Positions 1 through 7,627 of a stretch of DNA of 29,811 nt are shown one piece after another; positions within the stretch are counted from its first letter, which is position 1; each line of letters begins with the position of its first letter. Position numbers and translations under genes: made by a program. The notes beneath the pieces were generated by a model that worked only from the letters and a program-made list of their open reading frames with translations, was not told the DNA's origin and searched no databases. The stretch lies in the NCBI GenBank assembly GCA_964356135.1, contig CAYHGV010000030.1:1-29811 (forward strand). The letters are read 5' to 3'. The DNA is from CAYHGV01 sp964356135. GTDB lineage: Bacteria > Hydrothermota > Tepidihabitantia > CAYHGV01.

Positions 1-135
1 ATCAAGACTTTACTACGGAAAAATCAAAGATTACTGAGAGTTTTTAGACAAGCTCTTTTATGGCATTTTAGGAGAATAAGCGTATTTATTGAGAAAAATC
101 CTCAGGGTGAGTTTGGGGCGGGGCTACGTTTTTAA
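1..135 (+). CDS. possible 3' end of a gene cut by the window edge
   Basis: Frame 1 is open from the first base to a TAA at 133-135, giving a 44-residue basic tail with no upstream start in the window. I do not recognise the protein. It could be a C-terminus or a chance open stretch. From 136 to 192 I see nothing. Confidence 0.25.
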   Translation: MKTLLRKNQRLLRVFRQALLWHFRRISVFIEKNPQGEFGAGLRF

Positions 136-192
136 CATTGTTTCAGCAGAGAAGATTGTATGTCTATTGTCCAGCACTCGAATTTAAATCGC

Positions 193-220
193 TTGACGAG
201 GGGTGGTGGGGGGATATACT
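193..220 (+). promoter_or_regulatory. sigma70-like promoter of the WYL regulator, predicted leaderless
   Basis: TTGACG at 193-198 and TATACT at 215-220 are 16 nt apart. The -10 box ends 5 nt before the GTG at 226, so transcription would begin at or next to the start codon. A G-rich run at 201-213 could be a poor ribosome site, but it lies far from the GTG and is not AGGAGG-like. Confidence 0.5.
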
Positions 221-225
221 GAGCT

Positions 226-1197
226 GTGGAACGGTCCGCCCAATTATTCAGGCTCCTCTACATCATCACCGCAATCGAAGCCCAGCCCGGCCGTCTGACC
301 GTCAAAGACCTGGTCCGGAAGCTCGAATTTTCCGAACGGACAATCTACCGGGATTTAGCCACCCTCAATACGGCAGAGGTGCCGATCATTTTCGACGCCC
401 GGATGGGCGGCTATGCCTTCATGCCCGGCTTCTTTCTACCGCCGGTCAATCTGAACCTCTCCGAGCTCCTCTCCCTCGCAATTGCGGCCCAAACCCTTTC
501 CGCGACGCCGTTTCAAAAGACGATGGCCGAGATCATCGACAAATTGATGAGCGGCCTGCCCAAAGAGAGCAAGTTGATGCTGCGCCGGTTTGCGAAGAAG
601 TTCGCGGTCCAGATGAGCAAGCCGGCACAGTCCTTCGCCCAGCGGGAGGTTTTTGCTAATCTCAACGAGGCGATCATCAAAAACCGGCGGGTGGCGGTCT
701 TGTATCATCCGCCGGATGCAAAGCCCTCTCATCGCCAGATCGACCCTTACGGACTTGCCTTTAGGAACTCTGCCTGGTATGTGGTCGGCTATTGCCATCT
801 GCGAAAGGAAATCCGGACCTTTCGGGTGGGCCGGTTCAAGGAGGTGGTCCTGCGACCGGAAACCTTTCAGGTCCCGGGCGATTTTTCGATGGATGAATAT
901 TTTGCCGGTGCCTGGGGAGTTGTCCGGGGCGCAAAGGCGCTGGTCAGGGTGAAATTCGACGAGGAAGTCGCCAGTTATTTCCAAGAAACGAAATGGCATC
1001 CGACCCAGAAGATTGAAAACCAGCCCGACGGCTCTATTATTTTTTCGGTCGAAGCCGGCGGATTTGATGAGATTTCTTCGTGGGTTTTAAGCTGGGGCGA
1101 ATACGCCGAGGTCCTGGAACCGAAGGAATTGAGGGAATTAGTGGCCACCCGTGCCCGCCAAGCCGCCAAGCACTATATCGATGAGACCGAGGGTTGA
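226..1197 (+). CDS. HTH and WYL domain transcriptional regulator (YafY-like)
   Basis: This 323-residue protein has a DeoR/HTH_11-type winged helix at about residues 5-60, with the recognition-helix segment SERTIYRDLATL. The middle and C-terminal parts form a WYL ligand-sensing domain; its signature region around residues 165-205 contains AWYVVGYCHLRKEIRTFRVG. WYL proteins bind nucleic acid or nucleotide ligands and often control DNA repair, CRISPR or defence genes. The GTG at 226 follows an in-frame TGA at 220-222, and the HTH begins at once, so no other start fits. The length is normal for the family. Its targets are not evident, but it borders the accessory region. Confidence 0.9.
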   Translation: MERSAQLFRLLYIITAIEAQPGRLTVKDLVRKLEFSERTIYRDLATLNTAEVPIIFDARMGGYAFMPGFFLPPVNLNLSELLSLAIAAQTLSATPFQKTMAEIIDKLMSGLPKESKLMLRRFAKKFAVQMSKPAQSFAQREVFANLNEAIIKNRRVAVLYHPPDAKPSHRQIDPYGLAFRNSAWYVVGYCHLRKEIRTFRVGRFKEVVLRPETFQVPGDFSMDEYFAGAWGVVRGAKALVRVKFDEEVASYFQETKWHPTQKIENQPDGSIIFSVEAGGFDEISSWVLSWGEYAEVLEPKELRELVATRARQAAKHYIDETEG

Positions 1198-1253
1198 TAG
1201 TAATTGCTGCAGGGTTTTCTTTAATTTTCCGTAAAATATGGAGGCGAAATAAA

Positions 1254-1466
1254 ATGTATCAGTTTTTAATCATTATCGAAAAGGCTAACGGTAACTACTC
1301 GGCATATTCACCGGATTTAGCAGGCTGCATTGCCACCGGTGGTAGTCGCGAGGAGGCGGCAGAGAATATGCATAAAGCTATAGAACTACATTTACAGGGT
1401 TTGCAGGAAGATGGGCTGCCGGTTCCAGAATCTCACTCTTTTGCTGAGTATGTGGCAGTTCAGTAG
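1254..1466 (+). CDS. HicB-like antitoxin-type protein, without HicA
   Basis: I place the start at the ATG at 1254, behind GGAGGCGAAATAAA, giving 70 residues. A longer reading from 1194 would overlap the previous stop and add a non-homologous N-terminus. The fold is the HicB partial RNase H type: YQFLIIIEKANGNYSAYSPDLAGC, then a G-x-S-x-E-E-A helix. In classic modules HicB neutralises the HicA mRNA interferase. No HicA-sized ORF lies on either side, and there is no C-terminal DNA-binding domain, so this belongs to the short solitary HicB group. It may be a remnant or a free-standing regulator. Confidence 0.8.
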   Translation: MYQFLIIIEKANGNYSAYSPDLAGCIATGGSREEAAENMHKAIELHLQGLQEDGLPVPESHSFAEYVAVQ

Positions 1467-1505
1467 CAGATAGACTGAAATTTTCATTTGATTACCGTTT
1501 GTGAG

Positions 1506-1525
1506 CACTGACAGACAGCTGAAAG
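1506..1525. repeat. hairpin repeat copy A (degenerate)
   Basis: The sequence CACTGACAGACAGCTGAAAG matches the left arm and loop of the hairpin family found intact at 1568-1588, 2533-2560, 6016-6041 and 6121-6146, but its right arm is broken. Confidence 0.4.
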
Positions 1526-1567
1526 GGTTATACGTTATTTGAGTTTATCGCGTTGCTTTTTCTCGGC

Positions 1568-1588
1568 CACTGCCAAACAGCTGGCAGT
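1568..1588. repeat. hairpin repeat copy B, next to the HD gene promoter
   Basis: ACTGCCA and TGGCAGT form a perfect 7-bp stem around a short loop. The right arm contains CTGGCA at 1581-1586. TATAAT follows at 1603-1608 after 16 nt, so the repeat may overlap the -35 region of the HD-domain gene at 1643. Confidence 0.55.
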
Positions 1589-1642
1589 AGGAGATACCAT
1601 AATATAATCATAAATAACAATTTTTGAAAGGAGAATCAGTAT

Positions 1643-2251
1643 ATGAACGTCAAAAACAACTACGAAGCGTTGAAGATGAAAGTTATTAAACGCAAGAAAC
1701 CCTTTAACGAGTTCGTAAATATGCTTGAGAACGCAACGAACTGGTTATATAGTCCAGCGAGTACGCGGTTTCACTTAAGTGAAGAGCAAGGGCTTTTAAA
1801 GCACAGTGTGGGCGTGGTAGAAACCCTTTTGAAGCTCAGGGAAACTCTGGCGCCTGAACTATCCGAAGAAAGCTGCGTCATCGTCGGCCTGTTCCACGAC
1901 ATCGGCAAGGTCGGGATGCCGGGCAAGCCGTATTATCTGCCCAACGACGTCGAATGGGAAGTAAGGAAAAGGGGGAAGAAATATAAGGTAAATCCCGAGT
2001 CCGTGGCGATGGGGCTGGGAGTGCGAAGCCTTTACCTGGTCGCAAAATACATCCCGTTGTCGGACACGGAGGCACAGGCGATCGCTTATCATGATGGCCA
2101 ATATGTAGAAGACAATACAGAAATTGCTCATGACGAAGAACCGTTGACCCTGTTGCTCCACTGGGCGGATTACTGGACCGCCCATATTTACGAGGAGGAG
2201 AGAAAAATAGAAGAGGATGAGGAATATTACGACAGGAAAAGTAGGGAGTAG
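1643..2251 (+). CDS. HD-domain phosphohydrolase-like protein
   Basis: This 202-residue protein has the HD-superfamily metal ligands in order: His54 (LLKH), His85-Asp86 (GLFHDIGKVG) and Asp176 (HWADYW). A conserved AYHDG lies between, at about 148-152. HD proteins hydrolyse phosphoesters of nucleotides or cyclic nucleotides; the substrate here is unknown. The start ATG has a good SD (GAAAGGAG) 8 nt upstream. The last four codons read into the word-repeat tract that follows, and the stop TAG lies inside a GAGTAGG unit, so the original C-terminus may have been replaced. Similar small HD proteins occur on phages and in accessory islands. I infer an accessory gene. Confidence 0.8.
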   Translation: MNVKNNYEALKMKVIKRKKPFNEFVNMLENATNWLYSPASTRFHLSEEQGLLKHSVGVVETLLKLRETLAPELSEESCVIVGLFHDIGKVGMPGKPYYLPNDVEWEVRKRGKKYKVNPESVAMGLGVRSLYLVAKYIPLSDTEAQAIAYHDGQYVEDNTEIAHDEEPLTLLLHWADYWTAHIYEEERKIEEDEEYYDRKSRE

Positions 2252-2465
2252 GACGAAGGGAGCGGAGGTGAAGAGGAGCAGAGGTGCGGAGGAGAAAGCG
2301 TAGGGCGTAAGGCGGAGGGAGTAGAGGTGAAAGCAGGGATGCAGAAAACGCAGGAATCGCAGGACGCGTAGAGCGTAAAGAGTAAGGTGAAGGGAGTAAG
2401 GAGTAGGGAGTAGAGCGGAGGGGAAGAGGGGCGGAGGAGAAATGGAGAACAGTGAAAAATGCGGC
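2240..2465. repeat. purine-rich word-repeat tract 1
   Basis: The tract is built from recurring 7-8 base words such as GCGTAGG, GCGTAAG, GAGTAGG, GCGGAGG and GAGGTGAA, then AACGCAGGA and GTGAAAAATG-type words. Positions 2254-2296 are identical over 43 bp to 22963-23005. The minus strand has long open frames only because the pyrimidine-rich strand lacks stop codons; I do not call genes there. Confidence 0.85.
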
Positions 2466-2510
2466 ATGAAAAGTGCAAAATGAAAATTATTTTCTTATAA
2501 CTTCCATCTT

Positions 2511-2560
2511 TCATCTTATCCCTGCCCTGTTCGCCACTGACAGACAGTTGGCAGTCTAAG
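2511..2560. repeat. hairpin repeat copy C with conserved left flank
   Basis: The flank TCATCTTATCCCTGC is shared with copy E at about 6103. It is followed by the hairpin core ACTGACAGACAGTTGGCAGT and CTAAGT. A TATA-rich stretch (2565-2572) follows about 10 nt later, as in copy E. Confidence 0.6.
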
Positions 2561-2581
2561 TGGTTATATATTTCTTGATTT

Positions 2582-2680
2582 CGGGGAACGGAAATAACGA
2601 TGGCGATGCTTGAAAAGGCAGCCGAACATGAACTGCCAGGGATAATTACCCGTAGCTGAAAGGTCGGTTTTCAGAATTAG
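2582..2680 (+). pseudogene. decayed C-terminal fragment of an AAA+ ATPase (fragment 1)
   Basis: Read from 2582 the frame gives EITMAMLEKAAEHELPGI, then an in-frame TGA, then KVGFQN and TAG at 2678. This matches the fragment at 3570-3710 and, more distantly, the last 40 residues of the intact ATPase at 6179-7561. No start or upstream domain remains. The rest of the gap to 2828 holds nothing I can identify. Confidence 0.65.
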
Positions 2681-2828
2681 TGAAAAACGGGATAAGAGCA
2701 GGGCGGTTTGGCTAAAACCACGTGCGAGCGTATGTGACTGGTGCACGGTTAAGATTGATGATGAGACGGGTCGGGTTGTCGAATGAGATCGCACTGGTGT
2801 AAGTTGACTTAAAAAAAAGGAGGTATGC

Positions 2829-3458
2829 ATGAAAAACTTAAAAGAATTCAAGAGCTGGGTCAGAAGTTATCCTGAACAACTTCTTTGTCATTTCTACCAA
2901 GAAGAGGGCGAAAAACAATATTACAACAAAACAGATTATGCCTATTTTAATTTATTCAGCAAATCACGGGAATGGGTAGTGAAAGGAACTCCTCGTCATG
3001 GAATAACCAGTAAAGGAAATAAACCACCAACGACTCCTTGCCTAAATTGCTATTCAGTAAAGGATGAAAAAGGGTTATTTTTTAAGGCTTTGCGCGAATT
3101 AGACACCATACGAAAAAAAGGGTTGAATTTCGGTATTATTTTCGATAAACACGAGCTCATTGAGAGTGGTTTAAAAGTCATCGATGTTTCTATAAAACCT
3201 CCCAATCCACCTCCACCGCCTGAATTATGTCACTATTATGATAGGGCTCAATTTAGAAGAGGAACATTGGATCCTTTTAATAATTGCGACGTTGTTAGAA
3301 TTGAAATTTCCAAATCAGAACTTTATGGACTTCCTATAATATCTATACCAAACCAAGCAATAAAAGCAGTATTAGTAAAATCCTCTGAAGTTCGTGCCGT
3401 AAAAAATATATTAAATTCGAAGGGAATGAGTGATATTAAAGTTTTCTCATTACTTTAA
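2829..3458 (+). CDS. uncharacterised accessory protein
   Basis: This is a 209-residue protein of no family I recognise. The start ATG has a strong SD (AAAGGAGG) 5 nt upstream. Visible features are a CLNC cysteine pair at about residues 71-74, a proline run (PPNPPPPPE) at about 123-131, and RAQFRRGTLDPF just after it. There are no membrane segments or signal peptide. The gene is visibly richer in A+T than the housekeeping part of the window and is flanked by AAA+ ATPase fragments on both sides, which suggests recent acquisition. Function unknown. Confidence 0.7.
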   Translation: MKNLKEFKSWVRSYPEQLLCHFYQEEGEKQYYNKTDYAYFNLFSKSREWVVKGTPRHGITSKGNKPPTTPCLNCYSVKDEKGLFFKALRELDTIRKKGLNFGIIFDKHELIESGLKVIDVSIKPPNPPPPPELCHYYDRAQFRRGTLDPFNNCDVVRIEISKSELYGLPIISIPNQAIKAVLVKSSEVRAVKNILNSKGMSDIKVFSLL

Positions 3459-3518
3459 TGGTATTTATTGTCGATAGATTATGCGGGATGGTGTTAGAAC
3501 AAGTAAAAATAATTTCAG

Positions 3519-3562
3519 GACAGTCCTGCTATTACAGATGTTTGAAATAAATGAGGACTGTC
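3519..3562. repeat. inverted repeat, REP-like or IS end
   Basis: GGACAGTCCT at 3519-3528 is inverted as AGGACTGTCC at 3553-3562, a perfect 10-bp stem around a 24-nt loop. The arms resemble the GGGACAG-type ends mobilised by Y1 (REP-associated) transposases. No transposase is present in the window. Confidence 0.55.
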
Positions 3563-3569
3563 CCTAATT

Positions 3570-3710
3570 TTCAAAAATGCGGTTTTGAATGCGGTCCGTG
3601 AGGCGGCGTATTTGAATACAACGATCACGATGGCGATGCTTGAAAAGGCGGTGGAAATGGAGCAACCGATAATCAATGCCCGGTCGCGTAAGGTCGGATT
3701 CCAGAGTTGA
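3570..3710 (+). pseudogene. C-terminal fragment of an AAA+ ATPase (fragment 2)
   Basis: An uninterrupted 46-codon stretch begins FKNAVLNAVREAAYLNTT, continues with TMAMLEKAVEME, and ends GFQS plus TGA. It aligns with the sensor-2 and lid end of the ATPase at 6179 (IKNAVVGAARAALA ... VTMVHLIRAVEQE). It starts abruptly 8 nt after an inverted repeat, with no P-loop domain upstream, so it is a truncated remnant. Confidence 0.7.
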
Positions 3711-3749
3711 GCCTCGCTCAATCATACTAAGCGATACTTCTAACATCTA

Positions 3750-3778
3750 TTGACTTAAGCAAAAATAACCCATAATAT
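3750..3778 (+). promoter_or_regulatory. promoter of the nuclease operon
   Basis: TTGACT at 3750-3755 and TAATAT at 3773-3778 are 17 nt apart. They are followed by a short leader with AAGGAGG before the ATG at 3799. Confidence 0.5.
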
Positions 3779-3798
3779 TTTATAAGCAAGGAGGCTTA

Positions 3799-4911
3799 AT
3801 GGAAAAATTGGCATTAAGAAGTACCAAACAAAAGGAGTGGCAGATGATTGATAGAAAAAAATATGAGGGTGAACCCCATCTCGAAACAATGCTTCTTAAT
3901 AATCCAGAACTTATACCAATGGGAGATTTAGACCTTCCCTCACTGAAAGTAGTAATTTCTCAAACGGGGCTCCCAGGTGCAGGGAAGACAGATTTGATTG
4001 GAGTTGATGAGAACGGCGAAATTGCCATAATCGAATGCAAGTTGGCCAATAACCGCGGGATTAAAAGAGAAGTAATAGGCCAAGTCTTAGACTACGCTGC
4101 ACACATTTGGCAAATGACCTACGATGAATTTGACGAGCTAATTAAAAAGAATAAAAGGCGGCCATTAATTGAACTTATTAAAGATATAATATCCGCACCC
4201 GACTGGTCTGAGGAAAACTTTAAGAAAAATATTGAAGACAACCTGAAATCCGGAAGATTCCATCTTCTTATTGCTTGTGACACTTTAGACCACGAATTAA
4301 AAACGATTATTGAGTATTTAAATTCTGGTAATAAGTTCTTTGAAATATATGCTTTAGAAGTTAAATACTTCGCCAATAATGAGTTTGACATTGTCGCTCC
4401 CCGAATTTTCGGTGAAGTTCCTACGCCTTCTGCTTCTGGTAAAATAGACTGGTCGCCGCTCTGGGAAGATATTGAAGATCGTTTAAAGAAAAGCCTCCCA
4501 AAGGAATTCCGTGACCACTCACGCGAACGTGGAAGTAAGGGTTATTCTTCTCTGGTAATTCGTTACGATACCCTTTATTTCTATATTGGCGTAGAGGCGT
4601 CAGAGTTTTGTGTCCAATGTTGGGCTCTTACCCCTGATTTTAAAAAAGAAGATCCCGTCCTTAGCCAAAAACTCAAGAGTTATGTTGAAAATGAAGAGAC
4701 CCAAAGGAGGATTTTGTATTCTCTGGGATTTCAAGCGGATAATTTCTACTTTCATGGAAAACAGCCCGGGGTCGTTATTGCGAAAGAAACAACTAAGCCT
4801 GAGGATATCACTGAAGAAATGCGAAAAAGAGGGGTAACGACTTTAATTAAATGGATTGAAGATATAAAACCAAAATTTGATGAATGGCAAAGACAACAAG
4901 GAAGGGGGTAA
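3799..4911 (+). CDS. PD-(D/E)XK nuclease-like protein (NucS/DUF91-like core)
   Basis: A 370-residue protein. Residues 22-110 carry a restriction-endonuclease-like core: ETMLLNNPELIP, then GKTDLIGVD with Asp65, then Glu79-Cys-Lys81 in AIIECKLANN, then a Q-x-L-x-Y-A helix at about 95-100. This D...ExK arrangement is the metal-dependent nuclease signature. The C-terminal 150 residues (from about 215) form a second domain that resembles DUF4268-type modules, but I am not certain. There are two possible starts, ATG 3799 (SD AAGGAGG) and ATG 3844 (SD AAAGGAG); the core lies after both. The next gene starts 1 nt after this stop, so they are co-transcribed. A role in DNA cleavage or defence is inferred. 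Confidence 0.75.
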   Translation: MEKLALRSTKQKEWQMIDRKKYEGEPHLETMLLNNPELIPMGDLDLPSLKVVISQTGLPGAGKTDLIGVDENGEIAIIECKLANNRGIKREVIGQVLDYAAHIWQMTYDEFDELIKKNKRRPLIELIKDIISAPDWSEENFKKNIEDNLKSGRFHLLIACDTLDHELKTIIEYLNSGNKFFEIYALEVKYFANNEFDIVAPRIFGEVPTPSASGKIDWSPLWEDIEDRLKKSLPKEFRDHSRERGSKGYSSLVIRYDTLYFYIGVEASEFCVQCWALTPDFKKEDPVLSQKLKSYVENEETQRRILYSLGFQADNFYFHGKQPGVVIAKETTKPEDITEEMRKRGVTTLIKWIEDIKPKFDEWQRQQGRG

Positions 4912-4912
4912 T

Positions 4913-5620
4913 ATGGCGAAGCTAATAAAACCAGAATGGTTGGAACAAGGATTTTTTGTGTTGGGGGAAAAGGGTAAAATCAGACAAGTAATCCAAGAAG
5001 CCCTTAAAAAAGAATTAGAAAAAGATTTTGATTATAGCTACGAACATAAGGAACTAATGTGGATACATATAATACACTGGCGGAAAGTTGGAAAACCAAA
5101 ATATCAAGCGGGTTTTTATGCTGGTATACTGGAAGAGAGTCCTATCCTACAAGTTGGATTTAGTATTGAGAAAGGCGTGCGTAAGAAGCATACTGAGAAG
5201 AAAGAAGAAATCTTGACCCGGAATTGGGACTGGGAAAGATTTAAGCAGGAGAAGAACGATGGTAGAGTTTATCAAGTACTGGTAAAGGCAAATCGAACGT
5301 GTGGTGTGCTCTATATCGGTTGTGGATTTGATAACGATTATGAGTATTTTTATATCCGAAAAGGACAAATTTTCGGGAAAGGAATGAATGAGCCATTAAA
5401 TCGTAAGCAGTGGAAAAAACTGAGGGACTGGTTACGCGAAAAGCGGGATGACCAATGGGGTTGGTTTAATGTTTTTGGGGCATATAATACTCACGAAGTC
5501 AAAAATCTAAAGGAAAGAGATTTTATACACATTTTTAAAGCTTTGAAGCCTTTGGTGGATTTAAGTGAGGAGGGGTATAAATGGAAACCGCAGAAAAAAA
5601 ACAAAGGGATGAATTTTTAA
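4913..5620 (+). CDS. uncharacterised protein, second gene of nuclease operon
   Basis: I choose ATG 4913, 1 nt after the upstream stop, with GGAAGGGGG as SD. This gives 235 residues; a longer reading from 4877 would overlap the nuclease gene. The protein is rich in Trp, Tyr, Lys and Glu (for example WIHIIHW, NWDWERF, DDQWGWFNVF) and has no signal peptide, membrane segment or motif I recognise. The tight coupling to the nuclease suggests a partner or specificity subunit. That is inference only. Confidence 0.75.
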   Translation: MAKLIKPEWLEQGFFVLGEKGKIRQVIQEALKKELEKDFDYSYEHKELMWIHIIHWRKVGKPKYQAGFYAGILEESPILQVGFSIEKGVRKKHTEKKEEILTRNWDWERFKQEKNDGRVYQVLVKANRTCGVLYIGCGFDNDYEYFYIRKGQIFGKGMNEPLNRKQWKKLRDWLREKRDDQWGWFNVFGAYNTHEVKNLKERDFIHIFKALKPLVDLSEEGYKWKPQKKNKGMNF

Positions 5621-5634
5621 CGAGGTGATGCATA

Positions 5635-5814
5635 ATGGCAAGCTGCCCTGGAAAGAAAGATAACCATAGTTGCAGTAGTATCCTTTATCGATGTAAGAAA
5701 TGCGGTAATGTAGGATGCGACCAAGGAACGCGAGGTAAATGTACCAATCAAGGGTTTCAATCAGGAAAGTGTCTCAAGTGTGGATCTCTTGGACAAAAGG
5801 AATTTTTTAAATGA
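5635..5814 (+). CDS. 59-residue cysteine-rich zinc-ribbon-like protein
   Basis: A small ORF starts at ATG 5635, 14 nt after the previous stop, with GAGGTGATG as SD. The product has eight cysteines: Cys4, 13, 20, 23, 28, 36, 46 and 49. Two are CxxC knuckles (CKKC and CLKCG), as expected for a structural zinc or iron-sulfur site. It ends KEFFK. I know no named family for it. Its position makes it the third gene of the nuclease operon. Confidence 0.6.
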   Translation: MASCPGKKDNHSCSSILYRCKKCGNVGCDQGTRGKCTNQGFQSGKCLKCGSLGQKEFFK

Positions 5815-6015
5815 GGATCTTTTGATATTTTACATTAATTGGTGATTACGAAGAAGCGGAATTCCCGATTTGACAATCGATAATTAGGGTACTACTACAG
5901 CTACTGGAGGGCCACTCAAAAATTTTACCCATCTTACGGTCAATTGAATTCACTTTGTTGCCAAAAACGAGCTTTCGGTATCAGTTGGTGTTCTTCCCCG
6001 ATTTATAATCCTCCT
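5815..6015. other. gap without a recognisable gene
   Basis: I see no ORF with a plausible start, no tRNA and no clear terminator. TTGACA at 5870-5875 looks like a -35 box but lacks a good -10 partner. Confidence 0.4.
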
Positions 6016-6041
6016 GCCCACTGACAGACAGTTGGCAGGGG
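6016..6041. repeat. hairpin repeat copy D
   Basis: The core CACTGACAGACAGTTGGCAG is identical to that of copy C. It is followed by GGGGTAAGGGGTAGG-like words related to the purine tracts. Confidence 0.6.
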
Positions 6042-6102
6042 TAAGGGGTAGGAATAAGGAATAAGATGCTGGATGATAGATGTTAGTGAAAATCACTAGT
6101 AT

Positions 6103-6146
6103 CATCTTATCCCTGCTTCTTGCTGACAAGCAGTTGTCAGTCTGAG
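6103..6146. repeat. hairpin repeat copy E, in the AAA+ ATPase promoter region
   Basis: TCATCTTATCCCTGC is followed by CTGACAA-GCAG-TTGTCAG, a perfect 7-bp stem (6123-6140). Relative to copy B both arms changed in a compensating way, so pairing is kept. TATAAT lies at 6151-6156, 10 nt after the stem, and the ATPase start is at 6179. Confidence 0.65.
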
Positions 6147-6178
6147 TCAATATAATAATGTTGAATTAAGGAGGAGTT

Positions 6179-7561
6179 ATGGATGCACTTTTTGATAAAG
6201 CAATACAGGAAAAGGAAGGGCAGATGGAGCTCGGCCTTCCCCTGGAGCCGTATAAAGACCAATCCGAGATTATTTCGGACTGGTTTCGCTTCTTTGACAC
6301 GATGCGCGGAGGGCGGGATGCGCGGGAGGAAGTCGAAGGCGTGCAGGAGCAGGGTAAATGGGTTATCGCCCATCAAGGCTGGGAAGCAAAACTCTGGCAG
6401 CGATGGGAATTGACCGAAAAACTACACCTGAAAATCCCGTTTATGCGATTTGCCCATTCGAACTCGTTATCCCGGGACGAAATAAAGATTCTTTTCTTCA
6501 TTTTTCACCGAATGGTCATTCGGGACTGCTCGATCCATAACCCTTTTACGGTCCTGCGTGAGCTCTACGGAGATTATAAATTGGTCTTTGAAAAATTGCC
6601 GGTTTTTGCCCGAGACCGGACCCTGGTTAAATCGCGCCTCATCATTCAAAGAAGCGTATACCATGATGAAGATTACATCCTGTCCGAGATAATCACCCGG
6701 CTTTTGTGCGGATTCGATAAGAAGGTGAGCCGGATAAAAGAAGAACCGTCAAACGGCCGGTCCGACCTTTTATGGGTCGTCAAGCCGAAAAAAACCCTTT
6801 CCCAGGTGGTCCTGACTCCAGGTGCGCGCCAGGCGATTGACGAAGCCCTGCTGCAGATTCGAAACAAAAAGGTTTTTGAAAACGAGTGGGGGTTCAAGGA
6901 AGTCCTGGAAAAGGGGCAGGCGGTGGCGATGCTCTTCCACGGTCCGCCCGGGACCGGCAAAACCGTTACCGCCGAGGGGATCGCCGGAACGCTCAAACGA
7001 AAATTGGCAGTGGTCAATCTCGCCGGTATGCTCAATCTCTGGCTGGGAGAAACCGAAAAGAACATCGTCGAGATTTTCCAGCACACGCAGAAATCGCAGG
7101 CAGTGCTCCTCTTAGATGAAGCCGATGCGTTCCTCGCAAGCCGGGTCTCGGACGACCTGCTCTACAGCCGCCATTACAACCGGAAGGTCTCGATTCTTTT
7201 GAAAATGCTCGAAGAATACAAGGGGATCGCCATCCTCACCACGAACATGGTGACGATACTTGACCCGGCGCTGGCCCGGAGGATCAACCCGAAGGTCGAG
7301 TTCGGCCTGCCCGATTACGAAGCGCGGGTCAGGCTCTGGCACTGCCTGATCCCGAAGCGGCTGCCGCTCGACAAAAATGTCAGTATAGAATTTCTGGCAA
7401 AAAATTACGAGCTGACCGGCGGGCAGATTAAAAATGCGGTGGTCGGCGCAGCCCGGGCAGCCCTGGCGCAAGGGAAAAGAGTTGTGACGATGGTGCATCT
7501 TATCCGGGCGGTCGAGCAGGAGACCGGCTATCAGCCCAAACGGGCAATCGGGTTTGCGTGA
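6179..7561 (+). CDS. AAA+ ATPase with an unassigned N-terminal domain
   Basis: 460 residues. The AAA module occupies about 215-440: Walker A GPPGTGKT at 255-262, Walker B VLLLDEAD at 319-326, sensor 1 TTN at 354-356, arginine finger ARR at 366-368, and sensor 2 GGQIKNA at 424-430. This is the classic clade (FtsH/p97-like) that remodels proteins or complexes. The N-terminal 210 residues may include a winged-helix-like segment, as in ATPases of contractile injection systems, but no such cluster is present. SD AAGGAGG precedes the ATG. C-terminal copies of this family occur as fragments at 2582, 3570 and 9515, so the family is multicopy here. The substrate is unknown. Confidence 0.85.
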   Translation: MDALFDKAIQEKEGQMELGLPLEPYKDQSEIISDWFRFFDTMRGGRDAREEVEGVQEQGKWVIAHQGWEAKLWQRWELTEKLHLKIPFMRFAHSNSLSRDEIKILFFIFHRMVIRDCSIHNPFTVLRELYGDYKLVFEKLPVFARDRTLVKSRLIIQRSVYHDEDYILSEIITRLLCGFDKKVSRIKEEPSNGRSDLLWVVKPKKTLSQVVLTPGARQAIDEALLQIRNKKVFENEWGFKEVLEKGQAVAMLFHGPPGTGKTVTAEGIAGTLKRKLAVVNLAGMLNLWLGETEKNIVEIFQHTQKSQAVLLLDEADAFLASRVSDDLLYSRHYNRKVSILLKMLEEYKGIAILTTNMVTILDPALARRINPKVEFGLPDYEARVRLWHCLIPKRLPLDKNVSIEFLAKNYELTGGQIKNAVVGAARAALAQGKRVVTMVHLIRAVEQETGYQPKRAIGFA

Positions 7562-7627
7562 TGCTCCTGCGCCGTTTTTCATTACTAAAATTTTGTTGAA
7601 ATGTCGTGAAAAATACCGTATATTCTT
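7382..7627 (+). repeat. duplicated ATPase tail plus downstream promoter, copy 1
   Basis: This stretch aligns without gaps to 9515-9760 (constant offset 2133). Identity is moderate in the coding part and very high from about 7525 onward, through the stop codon and a promoter-like TTGAAA (7596-7601)-N17-TATATT (7619-7624). In copy 2 that promoter precedes the GxxExxY gene; here nothing follows it. Confidence 0.8.

Noticed and set aside
1254..1466. Complete HicAB toxin-antitoxin module
   Set aside because: No HicA ORF could be found in the 60 nt before or the 176 nt after the gene.
2227..2514. Open frames of 95-202 codons on the minus strand of tract 1, rich in Leu, Pro, Ser and Tyr
   Set aside because: They are translations of pyrimidine-rich word repeats that lack stop codons. 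The same pseudo-peptides recur at the other tracts and have no ribosome sites.
1506..6146. CRISPR array from the repeated hairpin cores
   Set aside because: Copies are single, irregularly spaced by tens to thousands of bases, and have no spacers of constant length.
6179..7561. Contractile injection system ATPase
   Set aside because: The ATPase type is compatible, but no sheath, tube, baseplate or spike genes are in the window.
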